Counted from the first letter of the stretch, positions 48,621-57,909 are shown. The stretch is 64,000 nt of DNA from an uncultured Shewanella sp. (GCF_947491715.1 NZ_CANLKR010000001.1:186001-250000); one strand, 5' to 3'. A program made the numbers and translations. The notes: a model not told the origin generated them from the letters alone.

Positions 48621-48742
48621 GTTTCACTTAAGGTGTAAGGCATCATGTGGTGAGCATAGTTGATGTTGAAGGAGTGAGCTGGGTTCGATAATAGTTCGAA
48701 TGAGCATGTTTTTGAGGAGAATAATGAATGAGAACTATGCAG

Positions 48743-48775
48743 ATGATTAAGCTTATTGACTATAAGCTTAATCAT
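48743..48775 (+). other. 14-bp perfect hairpin beside element copy 2
   Basis: ATGATTAAGCTTAT (48743-48756) and ATAAGCTTAATCAT (48762-48775) with a 5-base loop. It ends three bases before the inverted-repeat element. No T-run. Confidence 0.65.
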
Positions 48776-48778
48776 CAT

Positions 48779-49043
48779 ATACCAATCTGAGTAAATAAAT
48801 GATCAATTCAGAGTCGCTCAGGCGTTTCAATTCAAGGCGCATTTATGCCGTAATGGTGATCCCTTTCAAATGAATGCAACACAGAAGTGAAATGCCTGAG
48901 CGGCTCACCCTGTGTGGGTTTAAAAATACGCTATGCAACGTTACCTATTTTCGATATAGAGTAACTATTAGCTTCAAATAGCTGCCTTGCCTAGCGTATT
49001 TTTTATTCCCGCTGAATAATCACTTATTTACTCAGATTGGTAT
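48779..49043 (+). repeat. Inverted-repeat structured element, copy 2 (MITE-like)
   Basis: 265 bp, bounded by ATACCAAT and ATTGGTAT like copy 1 (24659-24924), same orientation. Terminal repeat TACCAATCTGAGTAAATAA pairs with its counterpart at 49012-49042. Internal pairs: GAGTCGCTCAGGC with GCCTGAGCGGCTC, and AAAAATACGCTA with TAGCGTATTTTT. Shared unpaired blocks include TTCAATTCAAGGCGCATTTAT, AATGAATGCAAC, TTCGATATAGA and ACTATTAGCTTCAA. The paired arms differ between copies but remain complementary. It ends 27 bases from the stop of the small secreted protein gene. No transposase inside. Confidence 0.85.
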
Positions 49044-49069
49044 TTTATAGATGGGAGAATCATTAAAGT

Positions 49070-49291
49070 TTATTGAGTGGTGGTATCACTTATTTGCTCT
49101 TCAGCAATTAAAATCGTATCTCTATCTTGACTCAGTTGCTGCTTTAATTCTTCCATTTTTAAGTTAAGTTCAGCGTTTATGCTAGCATGTAACTCACTGG
49201 TATTGATTAAGTCGTCATTGGCTTGAATGCTACTGGCAAAAAAAGCAGCGCATAGGATGATAAAGATCATAGGGATTTTAAAAGATAACAT
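49070..49291 (-). CDS. Small secreted/periplasmic protein, unknown
   Basis: 73 residues. A good signal peptide (MLSFKIPMIFIILCAAFFAS, cleavage near IQA|NDD at 24) leaves a ~49-residue hydrophilic helical peptide (SINAELNLKMEELKQQLSQD) with coiled-coil-like heptads and no Cys. GGGAGG lies 10 bases before the ATG, supporting translation. It is divergent from gcvA. Function not recognised. Confidence 0.65.
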   Translation of the reverse strand: MLSFKIPMIFIILCAAFFASSIQANDDLINTSELHASINAELNLKMEELKQQLSQDRDTILIAEEQISDTTTQ

Positions 49292-49445
49292 TTTTACTTG
49301 GCCTCCCAGCTAGTATGGTTTAAAGGGTCACATTTGCAGTCATTGCGATAGCGCGAAATTTACACAAAAGTGCTGGCTTTTACAAAGGATAAAATGTAAC
49401 AATCAGGATTAGAAAAACTAATCCAAAAATGAGAGCTAGATCACT

Positions 49446-50357
49446 ATGCCAAAACGATTACCCCCATTGAATGCCGTCAAAGCATTTGAGGCAGCGGCGA
49501 GACAATTGAGTTTTACTCGTGCAGCGGAAGAATTGTTTGTGACCCAAGCTGCTGTGAGTCACCAAATTAAGGCTTTAGAAGAGTTTTTAGGGTTAAAACT
49601 CTTTCGGCGTAAAAATCGCTCTTTACTGTTAACTGAAGAAGGACAGAGCTATTTTTTAGATATAAAAGATTTATTTGTCCAGTTATCTGACGCCACAGAT
49701 AGGCTATTAGCACGCAGTGCTATCGGGTCATTAACTGTGTGTACTTCCCCTAGTTTTGCTATTCAATGGTTGGTACCGAGATTGTCAAAGTTTAGCGAAC
49801 TTAATCCCGATATTGATGTGCGCATTAAGGCGGTGGATAATGAACAAAGTTCGTTGAGTGATGATGTGGATGTGGCTATTTATTATGGCCAAGGTCAGTG
49901 GCCAGGTGTCCATGCTGATAAGCTGCGTAATGAAGTCCTCATTCCTGTTTGCTCCCCCATGTTGCTCAAAGGCCCTAAGCCACTCAATACACCTGCCGAT
50001 CTTAAAAATCATACTTTATTACATGATGCAAGCCGCCAAGATTGGCAAGCTTGGTTTAAACAAACAGGTGTGGGGGATATTAATGTTAACCAAGGCCCTA
50101 TTTTTAGTCATTCTTCATTAGTGCTGCAAGCGGCGGCATACGGTCAAGGTGTGGCACTGGGTTACAGTGTGTTAGCCAGTCCAGAAATCAAGGCAGGACG
50201 ATTAATCTGCCCTTTTCCGGATGTGCTAGTGAGTAAAAATGCGTATTATTTAGTGTGTGAACAGAATTTAGCCGAAGTCGGTAAAATTGTCGCATTTAGA
50301 GAATGGATGCTGAGTATGTTTGAAGAAGAATCCCGCAGTGAACTCTTACCCGGTTAA
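49446..50357 (+). CDS. gcvA: LysR-family regulator GcvA
   Basis: Transcription regulator of the glycine cleavage system. 303 residues. N-terminal winged helix-turn-helix LPPLNAVKAFEAAARQLSFTRAAEELFVTQAAVSHQIKALEE, characteristic of GcvA, then the LysR effector domain (~92-300). The synteny gcvA ... ygdD-rlmM matches E. coli, here with an alpha/beta hydrolase gene inserted. The last ~60 bases of the gene are duplicated just downstream (see 50296-50448). Confidence 0.93.
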   Translation: MPKRLPPLNAVKAFEAAARQLSFTRAAEELFVTQAAVSHQIKALEEFLGLKLFRRKNRSLLLTEEGQSYFLDIKDLFVQLSDATDRLLARSAIGSLTVCTSPSFAIQWLVPRLSKFSELNPDIDVRIKAVDNEQSSLSDDVDVAIYYGQGQWPGVHADKLRNEVLIPVCSPMLLKGPKPLNTPADLKNHTLLHDASRQDWQAWFKQTGVGDINVNQGPIFSHSSLVLQAAAYGQGVALGYSVLASPEIKAGRLICPFPDVLVSKNAYYLVCEQNLAEVGKIVAFREWMLSMFEEESRSELLPG

Positions 50358-50448
50358 GGAAAAAGAGCGGCACTATATTAGAGAATGGATGCTGAGTATG
50401 TTTGAAGAAGGATCCCGCAGTGAACTCTTACCCAGTTAAGGAAAAGAG
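50296..50448 (+). repeat. Direct duplication of the gcvA 3' end
   Basis: Copy A 50296-50367 (72 bp, ending the gcvA coding sequence and 10 bases beyond) and copy B 50378-50448 (71 bp) differ at only two substitutions and one deleted A. Copy B still reads WMLSMFEEGSRSELLPS-stop without the rest of the gene. The near identity implies a recent event. It lies directly before the leader ORF and hydrolase start, which are also duplicated. Confidence 0.9.
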
Positions 50449-50453
50449 AGTTA

Positions 50454-50522
50454 ATGAGTGAAGTGGTAGATGTGGTAGATGTGGTAGATTTTGTCGAAGT
50501 AGTAGATAAGGCGAGTCAATGA
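50454..50522 (+). CDS. 22-residue leader ORF, duplicated start of the hydrolase gene
   Basis: ATG at 50454 after GGAAAAGAGAG opens a 22-codon frame (MSEVVDVVDVVDFVEVVDK, then ASQ and stop). Its stop overlaps the hydrolase start as ATGA. The peptide repeats the hydrolase N-terminus MSDAVDIEAVDKASQ, with an internal GTGGTAGAT x3 expansion; GTAGATAAGGCGAGTCAAT occurs in both (50502-50520 and 50543-50561). It is best seen as a by-product of a local duplication; it could affect hydrolase translation by coupling. Confidence 0.5.
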   Translation: MSEVVDVVDVVDFVEVVDKASQ

Positions 50523-51175
50523 GTGATGCAGTAGATATAGAAGCGGTAGATAAGGCGAGTCAATATTTAGTTGATGGTGAAGGCACTGAAATATTAGTGA
50601 TATTTGCCCATGGTGCGGGGGCGAATAGGGACTCAGACTTTATGATGCAAATGGCGACGGCGCTTGGGAGTCACAATATTCGTGTCGTGCGGTTTAATTT
50701 TCCTTATATGCGAGCCAATGCATTAGACGGTAAGCGTAGACCACCTGACAGAGCGCCGAAGTTGATGCTTGATTTTAATGCGCATATTGCCTTTTTGAAA
50801 GACACTTACTCTCCTAAGAAGGTTATTTTAATGGGAAAATCCATGGGGGGACGCATGGCGGCTATGGTCGCTGCGGATACGGTGGTGGATGGGGTGATTT
50901 GTTTAGGTTATCCCTTTATTCCCTTAAAAGGGGGTGAGCCAAGGCTGTCGCCTATCGTGGAATGCAAGGCGCCTTTACTGGTGATCCAAGGTGAGCGAGA
51001 TAAATTTGGGGGGAAAGGTGTTGTTGATGCTTGGCCTGAAATGAAGGCCGCGCAGCTGCAGTGGCTTATTGATGGCGATCATAGTTTTAAGCCACGTAAA
51101 GCCTCTGGTGTGACCTATGATGAGAATATGGCACAGGCAGTGACTTATTGTCAGCAATTTATTGAAGCAAGTTAA
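50519..51175 (+). CDS. Alpha/beta-family hydrolase (KANL3/TEX30-like)
   Basis: Cytoplasmic serine hydrolase of unknown substrate, 218 residues. The oxyanion motif is VIFAHGAGANRDS, the nucleophile elbow LMGKSMGGRMA (Ser), the acid in VIQGERDKFGG (Asp) and the His in LIDGDHSFKPRK, so the triad is complete. The RRPPDRAPKL loop is typical of this family of small predicted hydrolases (COG3571-like as I recall). AAGG lies 7 bases before the ATG at 50519. It sits between gcvA and ygdD, with ygdD 15 bases after it. The first 15 codons are duplicated upstream. Confidence 0.85.
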   Translation: MSDAVDIEAVDKASQYLVDGEGTEILVIFAHGAGANRDSDFMMQMATALGSHNIRVVRFNFPYMRANALDGKRRPPDRAPKLMLDFNAHIAFLKDTYSPKKVILMGKSMGGRMAAMVAADTVVDGVICLGYPFIPLKGGEPRLSPIVECKAPLLVIQGERDKFGGKGVVDAWPEMKAAQLQWLIDGDHSFKPRKASGVTYDENMAQAVTYCQQFIEAS

Positions 51176-51190
51176 TGGGGAGGAGAGAAG

Positions 51191-51577
51191 ATGCGCAGTG
51201 GTTTTTTATTATTAGCAGGATTAAGTGGTTTTTTGGCGGTTTCATTGGGGGCCTTTGGTGCACATAGCTTAAAAGACATGGCATCCGTTGATATGATCCG
51301 TATTTTTAATTTAGGGGTCGAGTATCAGTTTTACCATACCTTCGCGCTTATCGCCGTTGCTTTTGCAAGTCATTGGCTACCATCACGTATCCTTTCTTGG
51401 GCAGGTTACTTGTTTATCTTAGGCATAGTGTTGTTTTCGGGGTCGCTTTACGTCTATGCATTGACACAAAAAGCGTGGTTAGGCGCCATCACGCCCTTAG
51501 GGGGGTTGTCATTTTTATTGGGTTGGTTGTTTATTGCCGTAGCAGTATGGCGTAATCGGGTCAATGAATTTAAGTAA
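51191..51577 (+). CDS. ygdD: DUF423 family inner-membrane protein YgdD
   Basis: 128 residues, four hydrophobic helices. The family hallmark AGLSGFLAVSLGAFGAHSLK is at the N-terminus, followed by FNLGVEYQFYHTFAL and ITPLGGLSFLLGWLFIA. Function is unknown. It keeps the gcvA-ygdD-rlmM order of enteric bacteria. GAGGAGAG precedes the ATG. Confidence 0.93.
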   Translation: MRSGFLLLAGLSGFLAVSLGAFGAHSLKDMASVDMIRIFNLGVEYQFYHTFALIAVAFASHWLPSRILSWAGYLFILGIVLFSGSLYVYALTQKAWLGAITPLGGLSFLLGWLFIAVAVWRNRVNEFK

Positions 51578-51778
51578 CCTGAATTTGGTATAACCTGTGT
51601 CACATAGCCGTTTAACGGCGTTTTTTTCTTGGCATATTGTGTTGACGAAATGCCGATATTTGATGCGAGATCACAACATAGAAGCGGTTAAAGTACACAG
51701 GCTTCTCGATACCGTGTAAAATGGCGGGCAATTATTGATGGTCATATCGATCATGATTGATCATATTTAGGAAGCTTA

Positions 51779-52861
51779 ATGATAAACCTATTTTTATTTT
51801 GCCGTGCAGGCTACGAAAAAGAGTGTGCGGCAGAAATTCAAGATCGCGCTGCTCAGTTAAATATTGGCGGATTTGTTAAAACCAATACCAATGATGCATA
51901 CGTTATTTTTCAGTGTTTTAATCAAGGTGATGGTGATATTTTAGCGCAAAAAATTGCTTTAGATTCATTGATTTTTGCCAGACAAATGTTTGCGGCTAAA
52001 GCATTACTAAAGGATCTCCCTGAGTCTGATAGAGCCACGCCGATTGTTGAAGCGTTAGCGGATGTGTCAAAAGCGGGTGAGTTAAGAGTTGAAACCCCCG
52101 ATACCAATGAAGCCAAAGAACGCTCGGGTTTTTGTCGTAAGTTTACTGTGCCTTTACGTCAAGCATTGAAAAAATCCGGCAGTTTATTAGCGAAGGAAAA
52201 TCCAAAGCGGCCGATTATTCATGTGTGTTTTGTGGCGTCGGGTACGGCCTATGTGGGATATTCACTCAGCCAAAACAGTTCGCCTCATTTTATGGGGATC
52301 CCAAGATTGAAAATCGCGTCAGACGCTCCGAGTCGTTCGACGCTAAAACTCGATGAAGCCTTTAACCATTTCATTCCTAAAGAAGAGCAAGAAACACGCT
52401 TAAGCAGTGGCATGAATGCCGTTGATTTAGGGGCTTGCCCCGGTGGCTGGACCTATCAATTAGTGAGGCGTGGCATGTTTGTGGCCGCTGTCGATAATGG
52501 CCCGATGGATGAAGGACTCATGGAAACGGGCCAGGTGAAGCATTATCAAGCCGATGGTTTTCGATTTGAGCCACCAAGAAAAAATATTCATTGGTTAGTG
52601 TGTGATATGGTAGAGAAGCCATCAAGGGTGGCTGAACTGGTAGAAGCGTGGGCAATCAACGGCTGGTTTAAAGAAGCCATTTTTAATCTTAAGTTACCCA
52701 TGAAAAGCCGTTACAAAGAAGTCAGTGTGATTTTATCGACACTATCAGACATTTTACATGAAAATGAGGTGACTGATTTCACCTTGGCTTGTAAGCATTT
52801 ATATCATGATCGTGACGAAGTGACTGTGCATTTATGTTTGCGTCCAAATGGACCTTGGTAA
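51779..52861 (+). CDS. rlmM: 23S rRNA C2498 2'-O-ribose methyltransferase
   Basis: SAM-dependent methyltransferase that modifies C2498 in the peptidyl-transferase centre. 360 residues. N-terminal THUMP-like part with [20 protein letters not shown]; the catalytic Rossmann domain starts with [23 protein letters not shown] (SAM site); [18 protein letters not shown] and [14 protein letters not shown] supply the K-D-K-type catalytic residues. AGGAAG precedes the ATG. Own terminator follows. Confidence 0.97.
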   Translation: MINLFLFCRAGYEKECAAEIQDRAAQLNIGGFVKTNTNDAYVIFQCFNQGDGDILAQKIALDSLIFARQMFAAKALLKDLPESDRATPIVEALADVSKAGELRVETPDTNEAKERSGFCRKFTVPLRQALKKSGSLLAKENPKRPIIHVCFVASGTAYVGYSLSQNSSPHFMGIPRLKIASDAPSRSTLKLDEAFNHFIPKEEQETRLSSGMNAVDLGACPGGWTYQLVRRGMFVAAVDNGPMDEGLMETGQVKHYQADGFRFEPPRKNIHWLVCDMVEKPSRVAELVEAWAINGWFKEAIFNLKLPMKSRYKEVSVILSTLSDILHENEVTDFTLACKHLYHDRDEVTVHLCLRPNGPW

Positions 52862-52875
52862 ACACAAGAACACAT

Positions 52876-52908
52876 AAAAAAGCCTCACTAATATAGTGAG
52901 GCTTTTTT
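52876..52908 (+). terminator. Intrinsic terminator of rlmM
   Basis: Perfect 15-bp stem AAAAAAGCCTCACTA/TAGTGAGGCTTTTTT with a 3-base loop, 14 bases after the stop; it also faces the convergent isocitrate dehydrogenase gene. Confidence 0.93.
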
Positions 52909-52977
52909 GTTTTAAATCGATAAATAATGGCTTAAGGCTGCGATTGGCTCAATGCTATTTTCAGCTAAAGTATTAAA

Positions 52978-53985
52978 TTAAAGACGTTCAATAACTGCTT
53001 GAGTGAAGTCGGTTGTACCATGAGTACCCCCTAAATCGCGGGTGGTACGATCGCCTTCGGCAATAACAGCTGAAATAGCATTGCGAATAAGCTCAGCTTT
53101 ATCGGCCATACCTAAATATTCAAGCATTTGAATTGAGGCTAATACAACCGATGTCGGGTTAGCTAAGTTTTTGCCTGCAATATCAGGAGCGCTGCCGTGT
53201 ACGGCTTCAAATATCGCTGCATCGCGGCCAATGTTAGCGCCCGGTGCCATGCCCAATCCGCCAACCAGTCCAGCACAAAGATCCGATAAGATATCACCAA
53301 ATAAGTTGGTGGTGACAATCACATCGAAGTTTTCTGGATTCATGACCAGTTTCATACACGTCGCATCAACAATCATCTCTTCAGTGATGATGTCAGGATA
53401 ACGCTCACCCACTTCTTTCGCCACTTTAAGGAATAAGCCTGAAGTCGATTTCATAATGTTGGCTTTGTGGACGATAGTGACTTTTTTACGCTTTTCTTTG
53501 CGAGCGAGTTCATAAGCAAATGTCGCGATTTGCTCAGCACCTTTGCGAGTAATAATACTGGTGGCTTCAGCCGTTGTACCATCTTCAGAAAGGGTTTGGC
53601 CTAAGCCTGAGTACATGCCTTCTGTGTTTTCACGCACAGTGATGATATCAATATCATCATAACGTGCTTGAGTGCCTTTGAAAGATTTAACGGGACGCAC
53701 GTTCGCATATAAGCTGAATTTTTTACGTAAACTCACGTTAATGGAGGTAAAGCCGCCACCAACAGGTGTCGTCAAAGGCCCTTTTAGCGTGATGCTATTT
53801 TTCTCGATTAAGTCTAATGTGTGTTGCGGAACAAGCTCACCGTGCTTCTCTAGCGCAGCTAGACCTGCATCTGCGAATTCATATTCGAAGTTGCAACCTG
53901 CTTTATCAAGAATTTGGATGGCTGAATCGATAATGCTCGGTCCAATCCCGTCACCAGGGATCACCGTAATGGTTCTTTTTGTCAT
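52978..53985 (-). CDS. NAD-dependent isocitrate dehydrogenase (IDH3-like)
   Basis: Beta-decarboxylating dehydrogenase of the TCA cycle. 335 residues, the short form related to mitochondrial NAD-IDH and isopropylmalate dehydrogenase. Visible: VIPGDGIGPSIIDS, KGPLTTPVGGGFTSINVSLRKKFSLYANVRPVKS (isocitrate-type substrate loop with Ser and Asn), ITVRENTEGMYSG, VHKANIMKSTSGLF, the metal-binding signature VTTNLFGDILSDLCAGLVGG and FEAVHGSAPDIAGK with the Asp-type adenine pocket favouring NAD. Shewanella species are known to carry such an enzyme. TAGGA precedes the ATG. Isopropylmalate or homoisocitrate activity is less likely from the substrate loop. Confidence 0.88.
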   Translation of the reverse strand: MTKRTITVIPGDGIGPSIIDSAIQILDKAGCNFEYEFADAGLAALEKHGELVPQHTLDLIEKNSITLKGPLTTPVGGGFTSINVSLRKKFSLYANVRPVKSFKGTQARYDDIDIITVRENTEGMYSGLGQTLSEDGTTAEATSIITRKGAEQIATFAYELARKEKRKKVTIVHKANIMKSTSGLFLKVAKEVGERYPDIITEEMIVDATCMKLVMNPENFDVIVTTNLFGDILSDLCAGLVGGLGMAPGANIGRDAAIFEAVHGSAPDIAGKNLANPTSVVLASIQMLEYLGMADKAELIRNAISAVIAEGDRTTRDLGGTHGTTDFTQAVIERL

Positions 53986-54237
53986 GTTTATCCTACCGCC
54001 TTTTGGGCGCTACTGCTAATATCGGCCAGTACAAGTGGTATAGACTGGCGATTTGAAATTTTCATTGTCTTCGTTATTTTAACGACTTTCGTCTTACTTT
54101 CACAGGAAATAGTGAGTAAAATCACATTTTCTAAGAAAATCCTCATGTTGTCATGGGGATTACTGCAAAATCGATCTGCGTTATGTTAGGGCTAATCGAG
54201 TGTAATTATAGATAACAATAATAAATTGGAGAAGACA

Positions 54238-57066
54238 TTGAAGTCACGAATATTACGTGTGTTTATATTGATGTTCATGATCTCGCTACCTTTTAGCAGC
54301 TACGGGGCCGCTAAAAGAGTAACACCGAGTGAAATCATGGCGTTTGAAGCGTTAGATAAGCCCGTTATTTCAGATAATGGTGTGATGTTAGCCGTAGAAG
54401 TGAAGCCAGATAGAGGGGATAGCCATGTGTTAGTGAAGAATATTCACTCTCAACAGGTATTTAGTCTAAACGGGGGGAAACCGCAAGTGAGTCATGATGG
54501 CCGCTTTGTTATCGTTAAAACTTCCCCAACACTATTGGCATTAGAAACGGCTTCCAAGGCCGAAAAAGAAAAGCTTACGTCAGGGATTATATTACTGGAT
54601 ACGCAAACCGGTAAACAAACAGCATTTGATGACGTCAAACAAGCAGACTTCAATAAAGAAGGTCACTCCTTAGCGGTTTGGTTTAATCCTATAAAAGCGG
54701 ATAAAGACGCCGAAACGGAGCAAGGTAATGACAGCAAAACGGTAAAAATTGATGAATTTGATAAAAGCAGTAAGCTGATATTAATCAATCTTAATACCAA
54801 TAACAAACGCACTTTTGAGCATGTGTCCGCTTTTACTTTTGATCAATTAGGGAAAGTATTCACGGTCGCACAAAATAATATTCATGATGATTTTCATCAA
54901 GTTGACTTGGTGCGCTTATCTGAACTGTCCTCTAATGTCATCAAAGTATCCAATGAGCAGCAAATTGGCCATATTGCACTAAGTAATGATGGGCGTTACC
55001 TTGCTTGGACAGAAGGACAGGCTGATGTGCCGCCTTTTGGCCGCGAATATCGTCTTAATATGCTGGATATTGAGCATAATAAGCGCAGGTTAATCTCAAA
55101 GGCCAATACCAAGTCATGGACATTGAACCGCTATAGTGCCTTGAGGTTTTCTGATGACAGTCAACGTTTGTTCTTGGGAAGAGTGCCGCAAGTCATTCCT
55201 GAGCCGACTATCGACAAGATTACAACACAAGAGGATATGTTTAACCTCAAGCGACTGAGGCAGCAAAGAGATTTAGTTCTCTGGCAAGGTGATGATGAAC
55301 GTATTAAGCCTCAAGAAATAAAAGAGTATGCCAAGGAGTTAACGCGAACCTATTTAGCCGTTTTACACTTAGATAATGACCAATTAGTGCAACTGGCTGA
55401 TAAAACGGTGCCGGATCTTGCACAAACGGATTTAGAAAAAAGCCCATTTACCGCGAATTTATTAGCCGCAAAACGTTATGTGTTAGCCAGCTCAGATAGC
55501 CCTTATCGCAAAATGATCACTTGGGCGGGTTTTTATCGTGACTTTTATATTGTGGATATGAATACTGGTGAAAAGCAGGTGCTTTTGCATCAACAACCTA
55601 GCTCACAGGTGCCAAGTCTATCACCCAATGAACACTATGCCCTTTATTATCAACAGGGCAATGTTTTTCTCTATGATCTGACTCAGCAGCAAAGCGTTAA
55701 TTTAACCCGAGCAATCGATACGCCTTTTGCCAATGAAGATCATGATTATCCTTCTAATGCGCCCGGTTATGGTTTTGGTCCTTGGCTCAAGAATGACTCT
55801 GGTGTTTTAGCTTATGATAAATATGATATTTGGCAGTTTGATACTGCGACTAAAAAAGGAGTGAGGTTAACAAAAGGCTTAGGCCGGAAACAAAAAATTC
55901 AATACCGATTGGTGGATTTAACTCAAGATGACGGGTTAGCGCCCACCCTTGAAGATGACGAGTCCATCTTATTACAAGGTTATAATGATAAAACGAAAGG
56001 CGATGGATTTTATTCGGCAAAAGTGGGACAGCCTGGGTTAACGACTTTGATGGCTGGGGATTATAAATTAACCGCACTGGCACAGAGTCAAAGCTCTGAC
56101 GTCTTGGTTTATTCAAAACAGCGTTATGATTTATTTCCCGACCTTTATACGGCCAACCTACTGACGCCGCAAGATGCTGTCAAACAAACCGATCTAGATG
56201 CCCAAAAACGGCGTTTAGCATGGGGACAAGCGGAATTAGTCCATTGGACAAATGGCGATGGAAAGCCTTTAGATGGCGTGTTTATTAAACCGACCCATTA
56301 TGTTGAAGGTCAAGCCTATCCTGTGATTGTGTATTTTTATCGCTTTATGAGCAATCGATTACATGCTTTCCCTGATATGAAAGTGAATCATAGACCAAAC
56401 TTTGCTTGGTTTGCCGATAATGGTTATGGCATTTTTCTGCCTGATATTCGATTTGAAATTGGCCGCCCCGGTGATTCGTCAGTGAGCGCGTTAACCTCAG
56501 GTGTGCAGCATCTTATTGATATGGGACTGGCAAAACCAGATGCCATCGGTCTGCAAGGTCATTCTTGGGCGGGTTATCAAAGTGCTTATGCCATTACACA
56601 AACGTCTTTATTCAAAGCGGTGGTGTCGGGTGCACCTGTGTCGAATATGACCAGTGCTTATAGTGGTATTCGTCATGGTAGTGGTCTTGCAAGGCAATTT
56701 CAGTATGAAACCGGACAAAGCCGTATAGGGAAGAGCTTATATCAGGCGCCGCTAGAGTATATTGAAAACTCGCCTATTTTTTATGCCGATAAAATTAATA
56801 CACCATTGATGTTGATGTTTGGCGATAAAGACGAAGCGGTGCCTTGGGAGCAAGGGGTTGAGCTTTATTTAGCGATGCGTCGTTTAGGCAAGCCAGTGGT
56901 CTTTTTGCAATATAAAGATGAGCCACATCATTTAAAGAAATACCCCAATAAAGTCGATTATAGTCTGCGTATGATGGCGTATTTTGATCATTATTTAAAA
57001 GGGGCGCCTGCTCCCGAGTGGATAACCCAAGGAGAAGCGTATCAGGAGTACAAAAAAGAGGACTAA
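54238..57066 (+). CDS. Secreted S9-family prolyl oligopeptidase-like peptidase
   Basis: Periplasmic or secreted serine peptidase, 942 residues. The start is TTG 54238, placed 6 bases after GGAG; an in-frame TTG at 54226 overlaps that site. A signal peptide ends near YGA|AKR. Residues ~30-650 form a beta-propeller (repeated LSNDGRYLAWTEG-like strands); the C-terminal alpha/beta-hydrolase domain has the nucleophile in GLQGHSWAGYQS (Ser), acid in MFGDKDEAVPW (Asp) and His in KDEPHHLKKYPN. The family is S9 (DPP/oligopeptidase-type); the exact specificity is unknown. Longer than cytosolic prolyl oligopeptidases. Confidence 0.9.
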   Translation: MKSRILRVFILMFMISLPFSSYGAAKRVTPSEIMAFEALDKPVISDNGVMLAVEVKPDRGDSHVLVKNIHSQQVFSLNGGKPQVSHDGRFVIVKTSPTLLALETASKAEKEKLTSGIILLDTQTGKQTAFDDVKQADFNKEGHSLAVWFNPIKADKDAETEQGNDSKTVKIDEFDKSSKLILINLNTNNKRTFEHVSAFTFDQLGKVFTVAQNNIHDDFHQVDLVRLSELSSNVIKVSNEQQIGHIALSNDGRYLAWTEGQADVPPFGREYRLNMLDIEHNKRRLISKANTKSWTLNRYSALRFSDDSQRLFLGRVPQVIPEPTIDKITTQEDMFNLKRLRQQRDLVLWQGDDERIKPQEIKEYAKELTRTYLAVLHLDNDQLVQLADKTVPDLAQTDLEKSPFTANLLAAKRYVLASSDSPYRKMITWAGFYRDFYIVDMNTGEKQVLLHQQPSSQVPSLSPNEHYALYYQQGNVFLYDLTQQQSVNLTRAIDTPFANEDHDYPSNAPGYGFGPWLKNDSGVLAYDKYDIWQFDTATKKGVRLTKGLGRKQKIQYRLVDLTQDDGLAPTLEDDESILLQGYNDKTKGDGFYSAKVGQPGLTTLMAGDYKLTALAQSQSSDVLVYSKQRYDLFPDLYTANLLTPQDAVKQTDLDAQKRRLAWGQAELVHWTNGDGKPLDGVFIKPTHYVEGQAYPVIVYFYRFMSNRLHAFPDMKVNHRPNFAWFADNGYGIFLPDIRFEIGRPGDSSVSALTSGVQHLIDMGLAKPDAIGLQGHSWAGYQSAYAITQTSLFKAVVSGAPVSNMTSAYSGIRHGSGLARQFQYETGQSRIGKSLYQAPLEYIENSPIFYADKINTPLMLMFGDKDEAVPWEQGVELYLAMRRLGKPVVFLQYKDEPHHLKKYPNKVDYSLRMMAYFDHYLKGAPAPEWITQGEAYQEYKKED

Positions 57067-57095
57067 GTCATCTGATTGGGTTAAGTAACAATGCA

Positions 57096-57146
57096 TGCCT
57101 TGTTTGAATATGACTGAGCCTTGCTCAGTGTGAGTCAAGCAAGGCA
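57096..57146 (+). other. Long imperfect hairpin after the S9 peptidase gene
   Basis: TGCCTTGTTTGA pairs with TCAAGCAAGGCA (one mismatch) around an inner ACTGAG/CTCAGT stem. GAGAAAAAC follows and there is no T-run, so termination is only possible. Confidence 0.55.
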
Positions 57147-57193
57147 TTGAGAAAAACAAATAAAAAAGAGCAAGTTTAATCAAGGAGACGTTA

Positions 57194-57847
57194 ATGGTGT
57201 CAGAGGGAAGGTTAGTCAATAAGGCGTACAATTTTGCGAGTGAAGCATTACCCATCATAGAAACAGAGCGCTTATATCTGACGCTATTATTGCCGGAGCA
57301 ATATCATTTATTAGCGACTTATTATCAAGACAATCGCACCCACCTCTCACCCTGGGAGCCTGTGAGAAACCGAGATTATTTTACCGATAATAATATTCAA
57401 GCACGATTAAAACATCAATTACGGGCTTATTTTCAAGATCAAGCCCTGCATTGGGTGGCATTTAAACGGCAAGATGTGTGCTCAAAAAACCACTTAAATC
57501 AAGGTTTGCTGAGTTTGCATCCCGATGCAAAAGTGATTGGAGTGTGCAATTTTACCAATATTATACAAGGCCCTTTTAAGGCATGCCATTTAGGTTATTC
57601 TTTGGCTGAAAACCAGCAAGGAAAGGGGTATATGCAAGAGATGCTCAAGGGCGGTATTCAGTACGCTTTTTCTGAATTGGGTTTACATCGTATTATGGCA
57701 AATTACATGCCCGTTAATCAAAAAAGTGCAAGCTTATTGAAAGCATTAGGGTTTGAAACAGAAGGTCTCGCTCGAGATTATTTAGAAATTGACGGTAAAT
57801 GGGAAGACCATGTGTTGACCTCAAAAATTAATGATAATGTCGAATGA
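57194..57847 (+). CDS. rimJ: RimJ-family GNAT N-acetyltransferase
   Basis: Acetyl-CoA-dependent acetyltransferase of the ribosomal-protein alanine type. 217 residues. RimJ features: IIETERLYLTLLLPEQ at the start of the fold, RTHLSPWEPVRNRDYFT, the acetyl-CoA loop YSLAENQQGKGYMQEML, and GLHRIMANYMPVNQKSASLLKALGFETEGLARDYLEIDGKWEDHVL. RimJ modifies S5 in E. coli; other substrates are possible. AAGGAG lies 6 bases before the ATG. Confidence 0.85.
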   Translation: MVSEGRLVNKAYNFASEALPIIETERLYLTLLLPEQYHLLATYYQDNRTHLSPWEPVRNRDYFTDNNIQARLKHQLRAYFQDQALHWVAFKRQDVCSKNHLNQGLLSLHPDAKVIGVCNFTNIIQGPFKACHLGYSLAENQQGKGYMQEMLKGGIQYAFSELGLHRIMANYMPVNQKSASLLKALGFETEGLARDYLEIDGKWEDHVLTSKINDNVE

Positions 57848-57909
57848 TATGATTTCTTTTGTGGGCTGTATGATTAAGAGCGGTTGAATTCCCGCTCCAG
57901 TTCTTCACT

